64,000 nt of DNA from Alphaproteobacteria bacterium (GTDB taxonomy: Bacteria > Pseudomonadota > Alphaproteobacteria > Micavibrionales > Micavibrionaceae): assembly GCA_002401695.1 (NCBI GenBank), contig NVTV01000005.1, positions 1 to 64,000 on the forward strand, given 5' to 3'. The notes beneath the pieces were generated by a model that was not told the DNA's origin, ran no database searches, and saw nothing but the letters and a program-made list of their open reading frames with translations. Position numbers and translations under genes: made by a program. Shown piece after piece: positions 35,277-45,300 of this stretch (position 1 is the stretch's first letter; the number at the start of each line of letters is the position of its first letter).

Positions 35277-36617
35277 ATGGTTATTACTGATCAGCGAAAA
35301 CGAGAAATACTAAACGCGGATGTCGTCGTTGTGGGTGGCGGTGCAGCGGGTGTGTCGACGGCTGTTACAGCCGCCCGACAAGGTCTTGATGTTGTCTTGT
35401 TGGAGCGCTACGGTTTCTGCGGCGGTGCTGCGGTTGCTGGATTGTCGGGAACTATCTGTGGGATGTATGCGACTAGAGAAAAGACTAGTGCGCCCCCAGA
35501 ACAGATTGTTTTTGGCTTTGCGGCTGAATTTACTGACCTTCTTCAATCCCGAGGCGGAGTCACTGGCCCCGTTCGGTACGGGAAAACTTTTACGCGGGTC
35601 CACGAACCGCTGGTTTGGAGAGAGGCGGCTGATCATCTTCTAGCAGAAGCCGGTGTCCGCGTGATTTTCCACGCCGTGGTGACCGACGTGCTGCTTGAAG
35701 GGCGGTGCCGTGTTGCAGGCGTCGAAGCTTATACCAAGCAAGGGAGGGTGCAAGTAAGGGCTTCGCTGACCGTTGATGCGAGCGGAGATGCCGACCTGAT
35801 TGCTATGAGCGGTTTTAGTACCAGTAAAGGCAGGGACGGTTTTGTGCAGAATCCGACGATGATATTCCGCCTCGCAGGTGTTGAAATGGAACGGTTTTTG
35901 ACATTTAGGGGGGTGGACAGCATCCTTGGCGCTCAGGTTTCCGAGGCCATAGTGAAGGCGAATGCTGAAGGAAAATATTATTTGCCGCGCTCAAAGATTT
36001 TCCTTTTTACCACGCCACGCGATGGGGAGCTGCTATGTAATGTCACGCGAGTAATTGGCGGGGATGGTCGTGAACTAGATCCGCTTGATGCGCGCGATCT
36101 GAGCGAGGCGGAGAGCGAGGGCCGGCGTCAAGTTAGAGAGTATGCAAGATTTTTGCGGGACAGTGTGCCTGGGTGTGAAGACAGCTATGTAAACGATACG
36201 GGTGTGCAAGTTGGAATACGTCAATCTAGGCAAGCTGTTGGGCTTGAGACGCTCACAAATTCAGATGTCATGAACTGCCGAAAAAGAAACGACGGTATTG
36301 CCCTATCTGCGTGGCCTATTGAATTACATACGGGCACTAGGCCGTACCTCCAGTGGCTGATCAATGATTATTATGAAATTCCTTTCGGTAGCTTTGTCCC
36401 TTTAAAGAGCGATGGAATTCTTGTCGCTGGCCGGTGTTTGTCGGCCGAGCATGAGGCGATGGCGTCTGCGCGTGTAACAGCGCAGTGTTTTTCATACGGT
36501 CAAGCAATCGGGCATGCAGCAGCAATGAGTGTGAAAGATGCAATTCCAACCAGTGCAATTCAAGGCGACAACATTCGTTTGTTGCTTAACAGAGATGGGG
36601 CGCGGTTGGATGGATAA
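35277..36617 (+). CDS. FAD-dependent oxidoreductase (PF12831 type)
   Basis: 446 residues. N-terminal dinucleotide motif V-V-V-G-G-G-A-A-G-V, followed by the family-typical Y-G-F-C-G-G-A-A-V-A-G-L, a second conserved T-V-D-A-S-G-D-A-D-L in the FAD domain and the C-terminal A-G-R-C-L-S-A-E-H-E-A-M-A-S segment. Proteins of this group oxidise varied hydroxy acids or amines; the reaction is not predictable. It is the first gene after IS copy A, starts the plus-strand island, and is followed after 30 bases by the IlvD/Edd-type dehydratase, so the two probably act in sequence. Confidence 0.85.
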   Translation: MVITDQRKREILNADVVVVGGGAAGVSTAVTAARQGLDVVLLERYGFCGGAAVAGLSGTICGMYATREKTSAPPEQIVFGFAAEFTDLLQSRGGVTGPVRYGKTFTRVHEPLVWREAADHLLAEAGVRVIFHAVVTDVLLEGRCRVAGVEAYTKQGRVQVRASLTVDASGDADLIAMSGFSTSKGRDGFVQNPTMIFRLAGVEMERFLTFRGVDSILGAQVSEAIVKANAEGKYYLPRSKIFLFTTPRDGELLCNVTRVIGGDGRELDPLDARDLSEAESEGRRQVREYARFLRDSVPGCEDSYVNDTGVQVGIRQSRQAVGLETLTNSDVMNCRKRNDGIALSAWPIELHTGTRPYLQWLINDYYEIPFGSFVPLKSDGILVAGRCLSAEHEAMASARVTAQCFSYGQAIGHAAAMSVKDAIPTSAIQGDNIRLLLNRDGARLDG

Positions 36618-36647
36618 TGACATCATTAGAGTAAGGAAAGTTCAGAC

Positions 36648-38318
36648 ATGGGTTTGAGAAGTAATTTTAAAGTCGGGAGTACTCGCTGGGCCGTGCGGCG
36701 GGCCCAGTGGCGTGCGATGGGCATATCTAATGCCGATTTTGATAAGCCGAAGATCGCTATCGTTAATTCTTCCAATCAGTTGTCGGTTTGCTTCCAGCAC
36801 CTAGATCAAGTCTCCGTGATTGTACAAGAGGCTGTCAGAAGTGCAGGGGGCTTGCCTTTTGAGGTCAGGACCGTTGCGCCATCAGATTTCATTACAAGTG
36901 CTGGTAAGCAGGGGCGGTATCTGATGCCAAGTCGTGACCTTCTGGTCAATGATGTAGAGGTCCAGGTCGAGGGAGCGCTTCTGGACGGCATGATTTTGCT
37001 AGCATCCTGCGATAAAACCACGCCAGCCCAATTAATGGCTGCAGTTCGCTTAAATATACCGTCAATCGTGGTTCCTTGTGGGTACCAGATGGGGAGTGAT
37101 CAGACGGATAAGGCAGACATTGGTACAGTCTATGAAAGCGTGGGCTCACTTAAGGCAGGTTTAATTAATATAGAGCAGTTGACTGACCTTACGGACCGAG
37201 CGATCAGAGGCCCCGGCGTTTGCGCTGGTTTGGCCACAGCAAACTCAATGCATATTTTGAGCGAGGCTTTGGGAATGTCACTTTCAGGCAGTGCGCCGAT
37301 ACGGGCAGCGAGCAAGCGCCAACTGGATATGGCAAGTAAAGCGGGGTCTGCTATATTGTCGTTGATCAAAAACGATGTGAGGCCAAGATTGATTGTTACC
37401 TCCGCTAGCATTCGCAATGCCCTGACGGTGGCGGCCGGCCTTGGTGTGTCGGTTAATTGCGTACGTCACTTGACGGCGATTGCAATCGAGGGTGAGTGCG
37501 ATATTGATGTAATCGCAGAGCTTGAGGCGTTAACTCAGATTCCACAGATTGCTGCGATCAGTCCTAACGGAAAACACCGCATTGAAGATCTTGATGCAGC
37601 AGGAGGATGCCGTGGTGTCATGCGACGTCTCGCAAAGTATCTCGATATGGATGTCCTAACGGTTAATGAACGTACTCTCGGCGAGTTGCTTGGTGAATCT
37701 CCTGAGCCAGACAATCAGGTAATTCGCGAGCTAGAAAATCCAATTTCTGATGTCGCTGGACTCGTCGTTTTGCGCGGTAACCTAGCCCCCGACGGTGCCA
37801 TCGTGAAACGATCCGCAGTTCCAAAAGGTATTAAATTCTTCAAGGGCCCAAGCAAGATATTTGAGGACGAGGACAAGGCAATTCTAGCGCTAGAGTCCGG
37901 AGAAATTCACGAGGGAGATGTGATTGTTCTTCGGATGATGGGGCCTTTAGGCGGACCGGGAACCGTTTTTGCCGCAAGCTTTATGGCGGCCCTTGTGGGG
38001 GCTGGGCTTGGCCGCCGTGTTGCTGTAGTGACTGATGGGGAGCTATCAGGGCTGAACAGCGGCATTACACTCGGTCAGATTATGCCGGAGGCGGCCGAAG
38101 GCGGCCCTCTCGCAGTTGTACAGGAGGGGGATGTTATTGAAATTGACCTCCAGAAAATGCGTGTAAATCTGGACCTTGATGGGGACGAAATTAAACGACG
38201 CCTTAAGGCTTGGCGTGCACCTGATACGGAGCAGAAACGCGGGTGGCTGACTTTTTATAAAAGTCTTGTCTCTCCCCTCTCTAAAGGGGCGGTTCTGATG
38301 GAAAAAACAAGAGATTAA
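36648..38318 (+). CDS. IlvD/Edd family dehydratase
   Basis: 556 residues, the normal size for dihydroxy-acid or sugar-acid dehydratases. The iron-sulphur cluster ligands are in place: Cys in S-V-C-F-Q-H-L, Cys in A-S-C-D-K-T-T-P-A and Cys in P-G-V-C-A-G-L-A-T-A-N-S-M. Near the C-terminus G-G-P-G-T, G-L-G-R-R-V-A-V-V-T-D-G-E-L-S-G is the conserved active-site Ser region. Sequence details (C-F-Q-H-L instead of N-x-C-x-x-H-L, V-C-A-G-L instead of A-C-G-G-M) set it apart from valine-pathway IlvD, so a sugar-acid or hydroxy-acid dehydratase is more likely. AGGAAAG precedes the ATG. Confidence 0.9.
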   Translation: MGLRSNFKVGSTRWAVRRAQWRAMGISNADFDKPKIAIVNSSNQLSVCFQHLDQVSVIVQEAVRSAGGLPFEVRTVAPSDFITSAGKQGRYLMPSRDLLVNDVEVQVEGALLDGMILLASCDKTTPAQLMAAVRLNIPSIVVPCGYQMGSDQTDKADIGTVYESVGSLKAGLINIEQLTDLTDRAIRGPGVCAGLATANSMHILSEALGMSLSGSAPIRAASKRQLDMASKAGSAILSLIKNDVRPRLIVTSASIRNALTVAAGLGVSVNCVRHLTAIAIEGECDIDVIAELEALTQIPQIAAISPNGKHRIEDLDAAGGCRGVMRRLAKYLDMDVLTVNERTLGELLGESPEPDNQVIRELENPISDVAGLVVLRGNLAPDGAIVKRSAVPKGIKFFKGPSKIFEDEDKAILALESGEIHEGDVIVLRMMGPLGGPGTVFAASFMAALVGAGLGRRVAVVTDGELSGLNSGITLGQIMPEAAEGGPLAVVQEGDVIEIDLQKMRVNLDLDGDEIKRRLKAWRAPDTEQKRGWLTFYKSLVSPLSKGAVLMEKTRD

Positions 38319-38350
38319 TTGAAATATTTTGAAAGCAAGAAGGGTAAAAC

Positions 38351-39046
38351 GTGGAAAAAACTCCTCCGGAAACTGAAACAATAATCAAGCTCGATAGCAC
38401 CATTCAAAGCCAGTCGAGTAAGGCCTACGACATTCTTGAGGGGATGCTTGTATCTCTGGAGCTTAAGCCAGGGACTATTTTTACAGAATCTGAAGTGAGT
38501 AAGCTCATCGGCCTAGGTCGAACGCCAGTCCGCGAAGCCCTTTTGCGACTAGCCCTTGAAAAACTGGTGATAGCGATTCCGCGGCGGGGCTTTCAAGTGA
38601 CATCTGCCAATGTGCGAGAACAATTGCTGGTTCTTGAAGTTCGCCGTCCCCTCGACCGCTTTATGGCAACGCGCGCCGCGCGCCGTGCAAACGAGGAAGA
38701 ACGGGCTACATTCATTAGGATTGGTGAAGGCATGAAGCGTGCTGAAGAGGAAGGTGAAGAGCTTGCATTCTTGCGATTGGACAAGGAGTTCAACGAATTG
38801 CTTTCAATCGCGTCGCACAATCCCTTCGCAAGAGATGCGATTGGGCCATTAAACACACTATCACGGCGATTCTGGATGGCTAATCGTACGGCAGAGCGGG
38901 GATCTCTTATTCAAACCATTGAAATGCATATCGCGATAATTGAAGCTATCGTCAAGGGCGATGAGACGTCAGCTTGGAAGGCAGCTGACGTTTTGACCGA
39001 CTATAATGAAGCCTTCGCACGGGAGACCGTATTGTTGGATTTTTAG
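38351..39046 (+). CDS. GntR/FCD family transcriptional regulator
   Basis: 231 residues from a GTG start (38351). Winged helix about 20-85 with F-T-E-S-E-V-S-K-L-I-G-L-G-R-T-P-V-R-E-A-L, the classic GntR recognition helix, and an all-helical FCD ligand-binding domain with R-L-D-K-E-F-N-E-L and a later H in E-M-H-I-A-I-I-E-A-I for metal/carboxylate binding. FCD regulators usually sense organic or sugar acids and repress adjacent catabolic genes. It lies between the dehydratase and the TonB receptor and is the obvious regulator of the island. Confidence 0.9.
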   Translation: MEKTPPETETIIKLDSTIQSQSSKAYDILEGMLVSLELKPGTIFTESEVSKLIGLGRTPVREALLRLALEKLVIAIPRRGFQVTSANVREQLLVLEVRRPLDRFMATRAARRANEEERATFIRIGEGMKRAEEEGEELAFLRLDKEFNELLSIASHNPFARDAIGPLNTLSRRFWMANRTAERGSLIQTIEMHIAIIEAIVKGDETSAWKAADVLTDYNEAFARETVLLDF

Positions 39047-39113
39047 GCACTGTGTTTGGTGTCAGTGTAAATTCTACAAATGAAACTTAAATAAATATAG
39101 AAGAAAATTATAA

Positions 39114-39162
39114 GGAGAGAAGCGATGATAAATAATTTTAGGAGAGAAACGATGATAAATAA
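39114..39162. repeat. Near-perfect 27-bp tandem duplication of ribosome site plus start codon
   Basis: GGAGAGAAGCGATGATAAATAA at 39114-39135 is followed by a spacer TTTTA and GGAGAGAAACGATGATAAATAA at 39141-39162 (one mismatch). Both copies carry a full ribosome site and ATG (39125 and 39152) in the same frame. Confidence 0.9.
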
Positions 39163-41401
39163 AGGGCCGCTCTTTGCATCCGTAGCTGGGCATGTTCTGT
39201 TAAGTGCTAGTTGTTTTCTTGCCGCGGCGATGGAGGCGAACGCGCAGGATGAGGACGGCGAAATAGGGGCGATCGAGGAGATCTTGGTCACGGCGCAAAA
39301 ACGCGGCGAGCAATCTTTGCAGGAGGTTGCGCTTTCTATTCGAGCCTTGAAAGGCAGTTTGTTAGAAGATATGGGCGCTCGTAATTTTGTCGATTATGCC
39401 CGAACCGTGCCAAGTCTTAGTTTTATCGATACTGGTGGTAACAAACAAAAGATTGTTATCCGCGGGATAGCCACCAGCGCACGGCCAGAAAACTCGGAAT
39501 CAGTCGCGGTATATTTGGATGATGCCCCTATAACGTCAAATGGAGGTACCAGCGGGGAGAATGGTCATACACCAAATGTGAACATCTTTGATATGGAACG
39601 CGTTGAGATCCTTAGGGGGCCACAGAGTACTTTGTATGGCGCAAGCGCACTCGGTGGAACAATTCGCTTAATAACCAAAGCGCCAAACACGGAGGAAATT
39701 GAAGGGAAAGTCGATTTATCCGCTTCAAATACACGCAATGGCGACAGCTCGGTCATCATCAATGGTATGATTAATCTGCCAATCATTGAAGATAAACTCG
39801 CCCTTCGAATTGTCGGGTATCACCGCGATATTGGCGGATATGTTGACAATCTTTTCCTTGATGAAAAAAACGTCAATTCCGAAAAGACAACGGGCGGCAG
39901 GATTTCCGCTAAATTAAACGCGACAGATAGACTTACCTTTACGGCACGTATTTTCTTGCGTGACTTAGAAATTAACGGGCAGCCCACATCCGAGCGATGG
40001 GGTGACTTTGAACCGCTGGAGCAATACCGTCGTTTTAAAGAATTTAATACTGATAACTTAGCGCAATATAGCCTTCTTACTGAATATGAATTCGATAGTT
40101 TTAATCTGTCGTCCGCAACGACCTATTATGACCGTACAAATACGGACCGAGATGACATAACCAGACTTATCGGTGACGGTATTGATACTGCAAATGATGT
40201 GCGTATGCCGTTGGTTAATACCAATCAGTCCCAAGAGTGGTTTGAAGAAGTTCGTATTGCATCCAATGAACCTGGGTTCATCGACTGGGTAGCCGGTTTT
40301 TATTATCATAAACTTGATAAGAATTTCACACAGGATATCCCGATTGATGAGCCAACAGCGGTTTATGCTGAAGGTGTGTTTGGTGTTGACCCAGGATTGT
40401 TGGGGTCTCGTACTAACTTGTTCGAATCGCTCCAACTTTTGACTTTGAAAGAGATTGCTGTATTTGGTGAAGCAACTATTAATTTCAACGAGAAATTCTC
40501 TTCTACGATTGGTGCACGGTACTTTGAGATTGAGCAAAATTTCTCTCTTGCAGCCAACGGAATTTTCAACGGGGGTAGTTCGTTTATCACTGGTAAAGGG
40601 AAACAAAATGGCGTTAACCCGAAGTTTAACTTTGCCTATAAAGCATCAGATAACGTCATGTATTACGTCACCGCTTCAAAGGGCTATAGGGCCGGCGGGA
40701 CAAACCAGCCTGTTGGCGCAACATGTGACGATGACCTTGCCGATCTTGGTCTTAGTGAGGGCCCAACAGATTATGATTCCGATACTGTCTGGAATTATGA
40801 AGTAGGGGCGAAAACACGCCTATTCAACAATCGGGTGACCTTGAATGCGACCGCATTCCGCATAGATTGGTCCGATTTGCAAACGACAAAAAGTCTTCCT
40901 TGCGGATTTTCTTTTACGGATAACGCCGGTAATGCAAGGAGTGAAGGTGTCGAGGTTGACCTGAACTTTAGCCCTTCAAAACATTTGCAATTTCTTGCTG
41001 GATTTTCGTACAATGATGCCAGACTTACAGAGGATATTCCCGGTCTGGACGGCCGCAAAGGAGACCGTGTTCCCGGCGTCCCAAAATTTACATTCAGTGC
41101 ATCAGTACAATATGGTTTTCCTTTGACATCGAAAATTGACGGTTTCTTTCGCTTTGATGTTCAACACGTAGGAACGTTTTATGACAGATTTATTCTCGAG
41201 GATGCAGCTGTTGCTGGTGGATATGAATTGGGCAACCTCCGGATGGGGATACAGGCTGAATCTTGGCGCGCAATCTTGTTTGTAAATAACATTTGGGACA
41301 AGAGAGCAACAACCGCTACATTCCGTTTTGGCGGTTTTGGCGAGTGGAATGCGACTAATCGCCCGCGTCAAATCGGGATTAACGTTATTAAATCTTTTTG
41401 A
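39152..41401 (+). CDS. TonB-dependent outer-membrane receptor
   Basis: 749 residues from ATG 39152, chosen because it begins directly with a normal signal peptide (M-I-N-K-G-P-L-F-A-S ... A-N-A-Q). The duplicated upstream ATG 39125 would add nine residues. TonB-box-like I-L-V-T-A-Q-K-R, plug domain with V-E-I-L-R-G-P-Q-S-T-L-Y-G, and a barrel ending I-G-I-N-V-I-K-S-F. Same receptor class as 18063-20336. Placed after the GntR gene and before the GMC and symporter genes, it should import the compound catabolised by the island. Confidence 0.92.
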   Translation: MINKGPLFASVAGHVLLSASCFLAAAMEANAQDEDGEIGAIEEILVTAQKRGEQSLQEVALSIRALKGSLLEDMGARNFVDYARTVPSLSFIDTGGNKQKIVIRGIATSARPENSESVAVYLDDAPITSNGGTSGENGHTPNVNIFDMERVEILRGPQSTLYGASALGGTIRLITKAPNTEEIEGKVDLSASNTRNGDSSVIINGMINLPIIEDKLALRIVGYHRDIGGYVDNLFLDEKNVNSEKTTGGRISAKLNATDRLTFTARIFLRDLEINGQPTSERWGDFEPLEQYRRFKEFNTDNLAQYSLLTEYEFDSFNLSSATTYYDRTNTDRDDITRLIGDGIDTANDVRMPLVNTNQSQEWFEEVRIASNEPGFIDWVAGFYYHKLDKNFTQDIPIDEPTAVYAEGVFGVDPGLLGSRTNLFESLQLLTLKEIAVFGEATINFNEKFSSTIGARYFEIEQNFSLAANGIFNGGSSFITGKGKQNGVNPKFNFAYKASDNVMYYVTASKGYRAGGTNQPVGATCDDDLADLGLSEGPTDYDSDTVWNYEVGAKTRLFNNRVTLNATAFRIDWSDLQTTKSLPCGFSFTDNAGNARSEGVEVDLNFSPSKHLQFLAGFSYNDARLTEDIPGLDGRKGDRVPGVPKFTFSASVQYGFPLTSKIDGFFRFDVQHVGTFYDRFILEDAAVAGGYELGNLRMGIQAESWRAILFVNNIWDKRATTATFRFGGFGEWNATNRPRQIGINVIKSF

Positions 41402-41440
41402 GTATGAGGTCCTCAATTTAAACAACGTAAAGAGTAAACT

Positions 41441-43033
41441 ATGAACTTTGATTATGTGATAATTGGCGGTGGGTCTGCGGGGTGCGTTATTGCCTCGAGA
41501 TTGAGTGAAGATCCATTGCTATCAGTCCTTTTGCTTGAAGCGGGGGGGGCGGATACGTCCCCCCTGATTTATGTCCCAGGAGGAATGCGGTTCGCGATCG
41601 GCAGACCAAAATATGATTGGTGCTATCAATCTGAACCAGACCCAACGCGCAATAACCGTGCAGAGCAATGGCCGAGAGGCCGTGTGCTTGGCGGTTCAAG
41701 TTCGATAAATGGGCAAATATATGTTCGTGGCAATCGAGGAGATTTCGATTATTGGGCCGAACTCGGTAATACAGGCTGGGGATATGACGATGTTCTTCCC
41801 CTATTTTGTCGGTCGGAGAACCACCCGGGCGGCGACGATGGTTTTCATGGTCATGACGGTGGTATGCAGGTTTCAGAGCTACGCTCTCCGCATAAACTTG
41901 CCAAGGTTTTTGTGGATGCTGGCATCGAGGCCGGTATACCGTTTAACGCGGATGTTAACGGTCGAGAACAAGAGGGTATATGCCTGTTGAGAGCGACCCA
42001 AGTAAAGGGACGTAGAAAAAATGCGGCCCAAGCTTTCCTACGCCCAGCAATGGGTAGGTCTAACCTCAAGGTCATTACGAATGCACAGGTGATGTCTCTT
42101 GACCTTGACGGCAGCAAAGTACGAGGGGTGAACTATTTTCATAAAGGCATGCCAAAATTTGTGTCTGCAAAGAAGGAAGTCGTCCTAAGTGCAGGATCGA
42201 TAGGGTCTCCCCAAATTTTGATGTTGTCTGGAATTGGCCCAGCAGAGCATTTGAAAGAGACGGGAGTTACTCCTATTCGCAATCTACCAGGTGTGGGAGA
42301 AAATTTGCGGGAACACCCTGCGCTGATGATAACCCAAAAAGTTAATGTCAGAACCTACAATCAAGAACTTACACCGATAGGTATTTTACGCAACGGCTTA
42401 CGGTGGTTGCTGACTAGAGATGGCCCAGCCTCGACGGCTGGTGCACACGCCCATGCCTTTATACGGACGCGTAAAGAGTTGGCGTTTCCAGATATACAAA
42501 TTCACATGAATCCGAGCGGGTATCGATACACCAAAGAAGGTATTGAGTTTTTGAAATTGCCGGCAATTTCTGCTGTTGTCAATGTTAGTCGCCCAGAAAG
42601 CAAGGGTAATATTCGTCTAAAGTCGGGTGATTTTCGAGATTCCCCACTCATTCATCCTCTATTGCTAGATGATCCCCATGATGTTGATGTGTTAATTTCT
42701 GGTGCGAGATGGATCAGAGAGATTTTTAATCAAGACGCGTTTAAGCCTTATATTTTAGGGGAGATAACGCCAGGGGATGCCGTTCAATCTGATGAACAAT
42801 GGAGGGAAATTTTAAAGGAACAGAGTATCCCTATTTTTCATCCAGTTGGTACATGCAAGATGGGCCGCGACGATCTGGCTGTCGTTGGGCCCAACTTGAA
42901 AGTGCATGGTTTTAGTAATTTACGGGTGGCGGATGCCTCGATTATGCCCACATTAGTGAGCGGTAACACCCATGCTGCTTGCGTTATGATTGGGGAAAAA
43001 GCGGCAGATTTAATTCGTGGGGAAAGGATGTAA
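41441..43033 (+). CDS. GMC-family FAD oxidoreductase
   Basis: 530 residues. FAD motif I-G-G-G-S-A-G-C near the N-terminus, GMC signature R-V-L-G-G-S-S-S-I-N-G and the C-terminal His/Asn active-site region (F-H-P-V-G-T-C-K-M-G ... S-G-N-T-H-A). The family oxidises primary alcohols, polyols or choline-like substrates. The stop overlaps the symporter start (TAATG), so the two are coupled. Related to, but clearly diverged from, the GMC protein at 26668-28302. Confidence 0.92.
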   Translation: MNFDYVIIGGGSAGCVIASRLSEDPLLSVLLLEAGGADTSPLIYVPGGMRFAIGRPKYDWCYQSEPDPTRNNRAEQWPRGRVLGGSSSINGQIYVRGNRGDFDYWAELGNTGWGYDDVLPLFCRSENHPGGDDGFHGHDGGMQVSELRSPHKLAKVFVDAGIEAGIPFNADVNGREQEGICLLRATQVKGRRKNAAQAFLRPAMGRSNLKVITNAQVMSLDLDGSKVRGVNYFHKGMPKFVSAKKEVVLSAGSIGSPQILMLSGIGPAEHLKETGVTPIRNLPGVGENLREHPALMITQKVNVRTYNQELTPIGILRNGLRWLLTRDGPASTAGAHAHAFIRTRKELAFPDIQIHMNPSGYRYTKEGIEFLKLPAISAVVNVSRPESKGNIRLKSGDFRDSPLIHPLLLDDPHDVDVLISGARWIREIFNQDAFKPYILGEITPGDAVQSDEQWREILKEQSIPIFHPVGTCKMGRDDLAVVGPNLKVHGFSNLRVADASIMPTLVSGNTHAACVMIGEKAADLIRGERM

Positions 43034-44400
43034 TGTCGCAAAATATATCAAAGTTATCCCTAGAAAGTTTGTTGTCCTACAGTGGTTTGGCGGTACCAAT
43101 GTCCATGCTTTTGCTACCTGTAATCATATATTTACCCCCTTTCTATGCGGAAAATTTGGGGCTGAGCCTTTCTGCGGTTGGCGGTACCTTTTTCCTCGCT
43201 AGGCTGTGGGATGGCATATCGGACCCTGTGATCGGCAGCCTATCAGACCGGCTTAACAGTCGTTGGGGGCGGCGTAAACCATGGATTGCGGTTGGTGCGC
43301 CATTATTAATGGTGGCAACATATTTTCTTTGTGTGCCAACGCAAACCGCAGATGATTTTTATTTGTTGTTTTGGTTAGTCGCTTTTTATCTTGCTTGGAC
43401 CATGGTCCAAATTCCTTTTCAGTCTTGGGGTGCGGAGCTGACGCCCGATTACCATGAACGTAATCGATTGGTTGGTTTCCGCGAAGGTGGGTTTATGCTC
43501 GGCATTCTGCTAGCGGTAGGCGTGCCTATGATCTTCCTACCGCCTGAACCTGACCTGCGTAATATTCTTCAGATTTTCACAGCCGTGGTTCTAATCTTAA
43601 TTCCGATTACAGTTGTGATCGCCTTGAAAAATGTGCCCGATGTTTCGTCGTCGAAGGGTGAGTATCTTAAACTGCGTGCGGTACCAAGGACACTTGTCCG
43701 CAATCGTCCTTTTCTTCGGGTCATGTCGGCCTATTTTATTTATCAGGTGGGTAGTGCAGCTTGGGACGCTTTGGTTGTCTTCACAGTGACACGGTACATG
43801 GGGCTCTCTGGCGGGTTATTTCTATCGTTGGTGCTGTTCCAGTATTTGGCAGCTATTATTTGCATCCCTCTTGCGGTGCGACTTGCGAACAAAATAGGCA
43901 AGCATCGGGCCATATGTGTTGGCATATTAATTCGACCGCTTGCCTTTGGCCTGATCGTATTAGTCAGTCCAGAGGGGTACCTATATGCGGCGCTGTCGTT
44001 TGCTCTTTTAGGCGTAGCGGGTGCACCAATGTTGGTGTTGCCCACATCAATCGTTGCAGATGTTATAGACTATGACACTTTAAAAACGGGCAAACGTCAG
44101 ACTGGGACGTATATGTCGCTGTTTAATCTCGGCACTAAATTAGCTTTGGCGCTTGGTGTCGGCATCGCGTTACCACTTGTTGATTTAGCTGGATTTGATC
44201 CAACAGGTGAAAATACGGCATCTGCTATGAGCGCGCTTATTATTGTTGGGTGCGGTATGCCAGTTTTGCTGGCATTGGTATCACTGACATTATTGTGGAA
44301 TTTCTCGATAACTGAGAAAAAACATGATATTATAAGGCGCTGGCTTAGTCGGGCCGCCGCGCGAAAATCCACCCTAGAAACATATAAAAAGGCAGAATAA
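43033..44400 (+). CDS. GPH-type (MelB-like) cation symporter
   Basis: 455 residues from ATG 43033; the longer open frame back to 42979 lies inside the GMC gene. Twelve predicted membrane helices, with the glycoside-pentoside-hexuronide signature D-G-I-S-D-P-V-I-G-S-L-S-D-R, R-W-G-R-R-K-P-W-I and, in the second half, D-V-I-D-Y-D-T-L-K-T-G-K-R. These transporters move sugars, uronides or related acids with Na+ or H+. It would carry the periplasmic product delivered by the TonB receptor across the inner membrane. Confidence 0.92.
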   Translation: MSQNISKLSLESLLSYSGLAVPMSMLLLPVIIYLPPFYAENLGLSLSAVGGTFFLARLWDGISDPVIGSLSDRLNSRWGRRKPWIAVGAPLLMVATYFLCVPTQTADDFYLLFWLVAFYLAWTMVQIPFQSWGAELTPDYHERNRLVGFREGGFMLGILLAVGVPMIFLPPEPDLRNILQIFTAVVLILIPITVVIALKNVPDVSSSKGEYLKLRAVPRTLVRNRPFLRVMSAYFIYQVGSAAWDALVVFTVTRYMGLSGGLFLSLVLFQYLAAIICIPLAVRLANKIGKHRAICVGILIRPLAFGLIVLVSPEGYLYAALSFALLGVAGAPMLVLPTSIVADVIDYDTLKTGKRQTGTYMSLFNLGTKLALALGVGIALPLVDLAGFDPTGENTASAMSALIIVGCGMPVLLALVSLTLLWNFSITEKKHDIIRRWLSRAAARKSTLETYKKAE

Positions 44401-44403
44401 GCA

Positions 44404-45300
44404 ATGACGGATAGAGTAAGTTTCCTAGGACTCGGCGCCATGGGGTGGAATATGAGTGCGAGATTAGCGAAAGCTGGTTTTAATGTTACGGTATACAATC
44501 GCAACCCCACGAAGGCCGAAGCTTGGATCGCGGAACACGGGGGAACGCTCGCTCACACGCCCGCTGAGGCAGCCGAAGGTGCAGGGCTGGTGCTTTCATG
44601 CGTCGGAGCTGACGACGATGTGATCGAAATAACTGTCGGTCCAAATGGTGCATTTAGCACCATGCCAACAGGGTCAATTTTTATCGACCATACAACAATA
44701 TCGCCAACTACCGTGCAATCCCTGGCAGTAGATGCGGCAAATGCTGGCATTGAATTTCTAGATGCTCCCGTTTCTGGTGGGCCAAAGGGCGCGATAAATG
44801 GCATCCTTACCATCATGTTAGGCGGGCCAAAAGCGGCTATTGAAACAGCACGTCCAGCGTTAGAATCTTATGGTGCGGAAATACGCAGAATGGGTAATGT
44901 CGGCGCTGGGCAGAGTACTAAAGTTATCAGCCAAATTTGTGTTGCTGGTCTTCTCCAATCTCTTTGCGAGGGTATGTATATGGCAGAACGCTCAGGGCTT
45001 GATATAGATGAGGTCGTGTCCATCCTGTCAAAGGGGGCAGCCGGATCTTGGATGATGAATAATCAAAGCGCGACGATCAAAGCTGGTACGTACGATCATG
45101 GTTTCGCCGTCGACTGGATGCGTAAGGACCTGGGCATATGTTTGTCTGAAGCGCGTAAGCTAAAAGTCGATTTGCCTGTAACGGCCCTTGTCGACCAATT
45201 CCTCGGTGACGTTCAAGATATCGGCGGTGGACGATGGGATATCTCTAGCCTAATGGCACGTCTACGCCATTTTGATAGCTCGAAAGCGATTGATCTATGA
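44404..45300 (+). CDS. 3-hydroxyisobutyrate dehydrogenase / tartronate-semialdehyde reductase family
   Basis: 298 residues of the beta-hydroxyacid dehydrogenase family. Rossmann motif G-L-G-A-M-G-W-N-M, substrate-binding D-A-P-V-S-G-G-P-K-G-A and catalytic Lys in G-Q-S-T-K-V-I-S-Q are present. It oxidises a 3-hydroxy acid to a semialdehyde, or the reverse, with NAD(P). The stop overlaps the threonine-aldolase start (ATGA), so their products are made together. Confidence 0.92.
   Translation: MTDRVSFLGLGAMGWNMSARLAKAGFNVTVYNRNPTKAEAWIAEHGGTLAHTPAEAAEGAGLVLSCVGADDDVIEITVGPNGAFSTMPTGSIFIDHTTISPTTVQSLAVDAANAGIEFLDAPVSGGPKGAINGILTIMLGGPKAAIETARPALESYGAEIRRMGNVGAGQSTKVISQICVAGLLQSLCEGMYMAERSGLDIDEVVSILSKGAAGSWMMNNQSATIKAGTYDHGFAVDWMRKDLGICLSEARKLKVDLPVTALVDQFLGDVQDIGGGRWDISSLMARLRHFDSSKAIDL

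Noticed and set aside
40058-40606. 182-codon minus-strand frame opposite the second TonB receptor
   Set aside because: No recognisable domain, entirely inside a conserved receptor gene.
42979-43032. Longer N-terminus for the GPH symporter
   Set aside because: The extra codons lie inside the 3' end of the GMC gene and do not match the symporter family; the TAATG junction gives a natural start.
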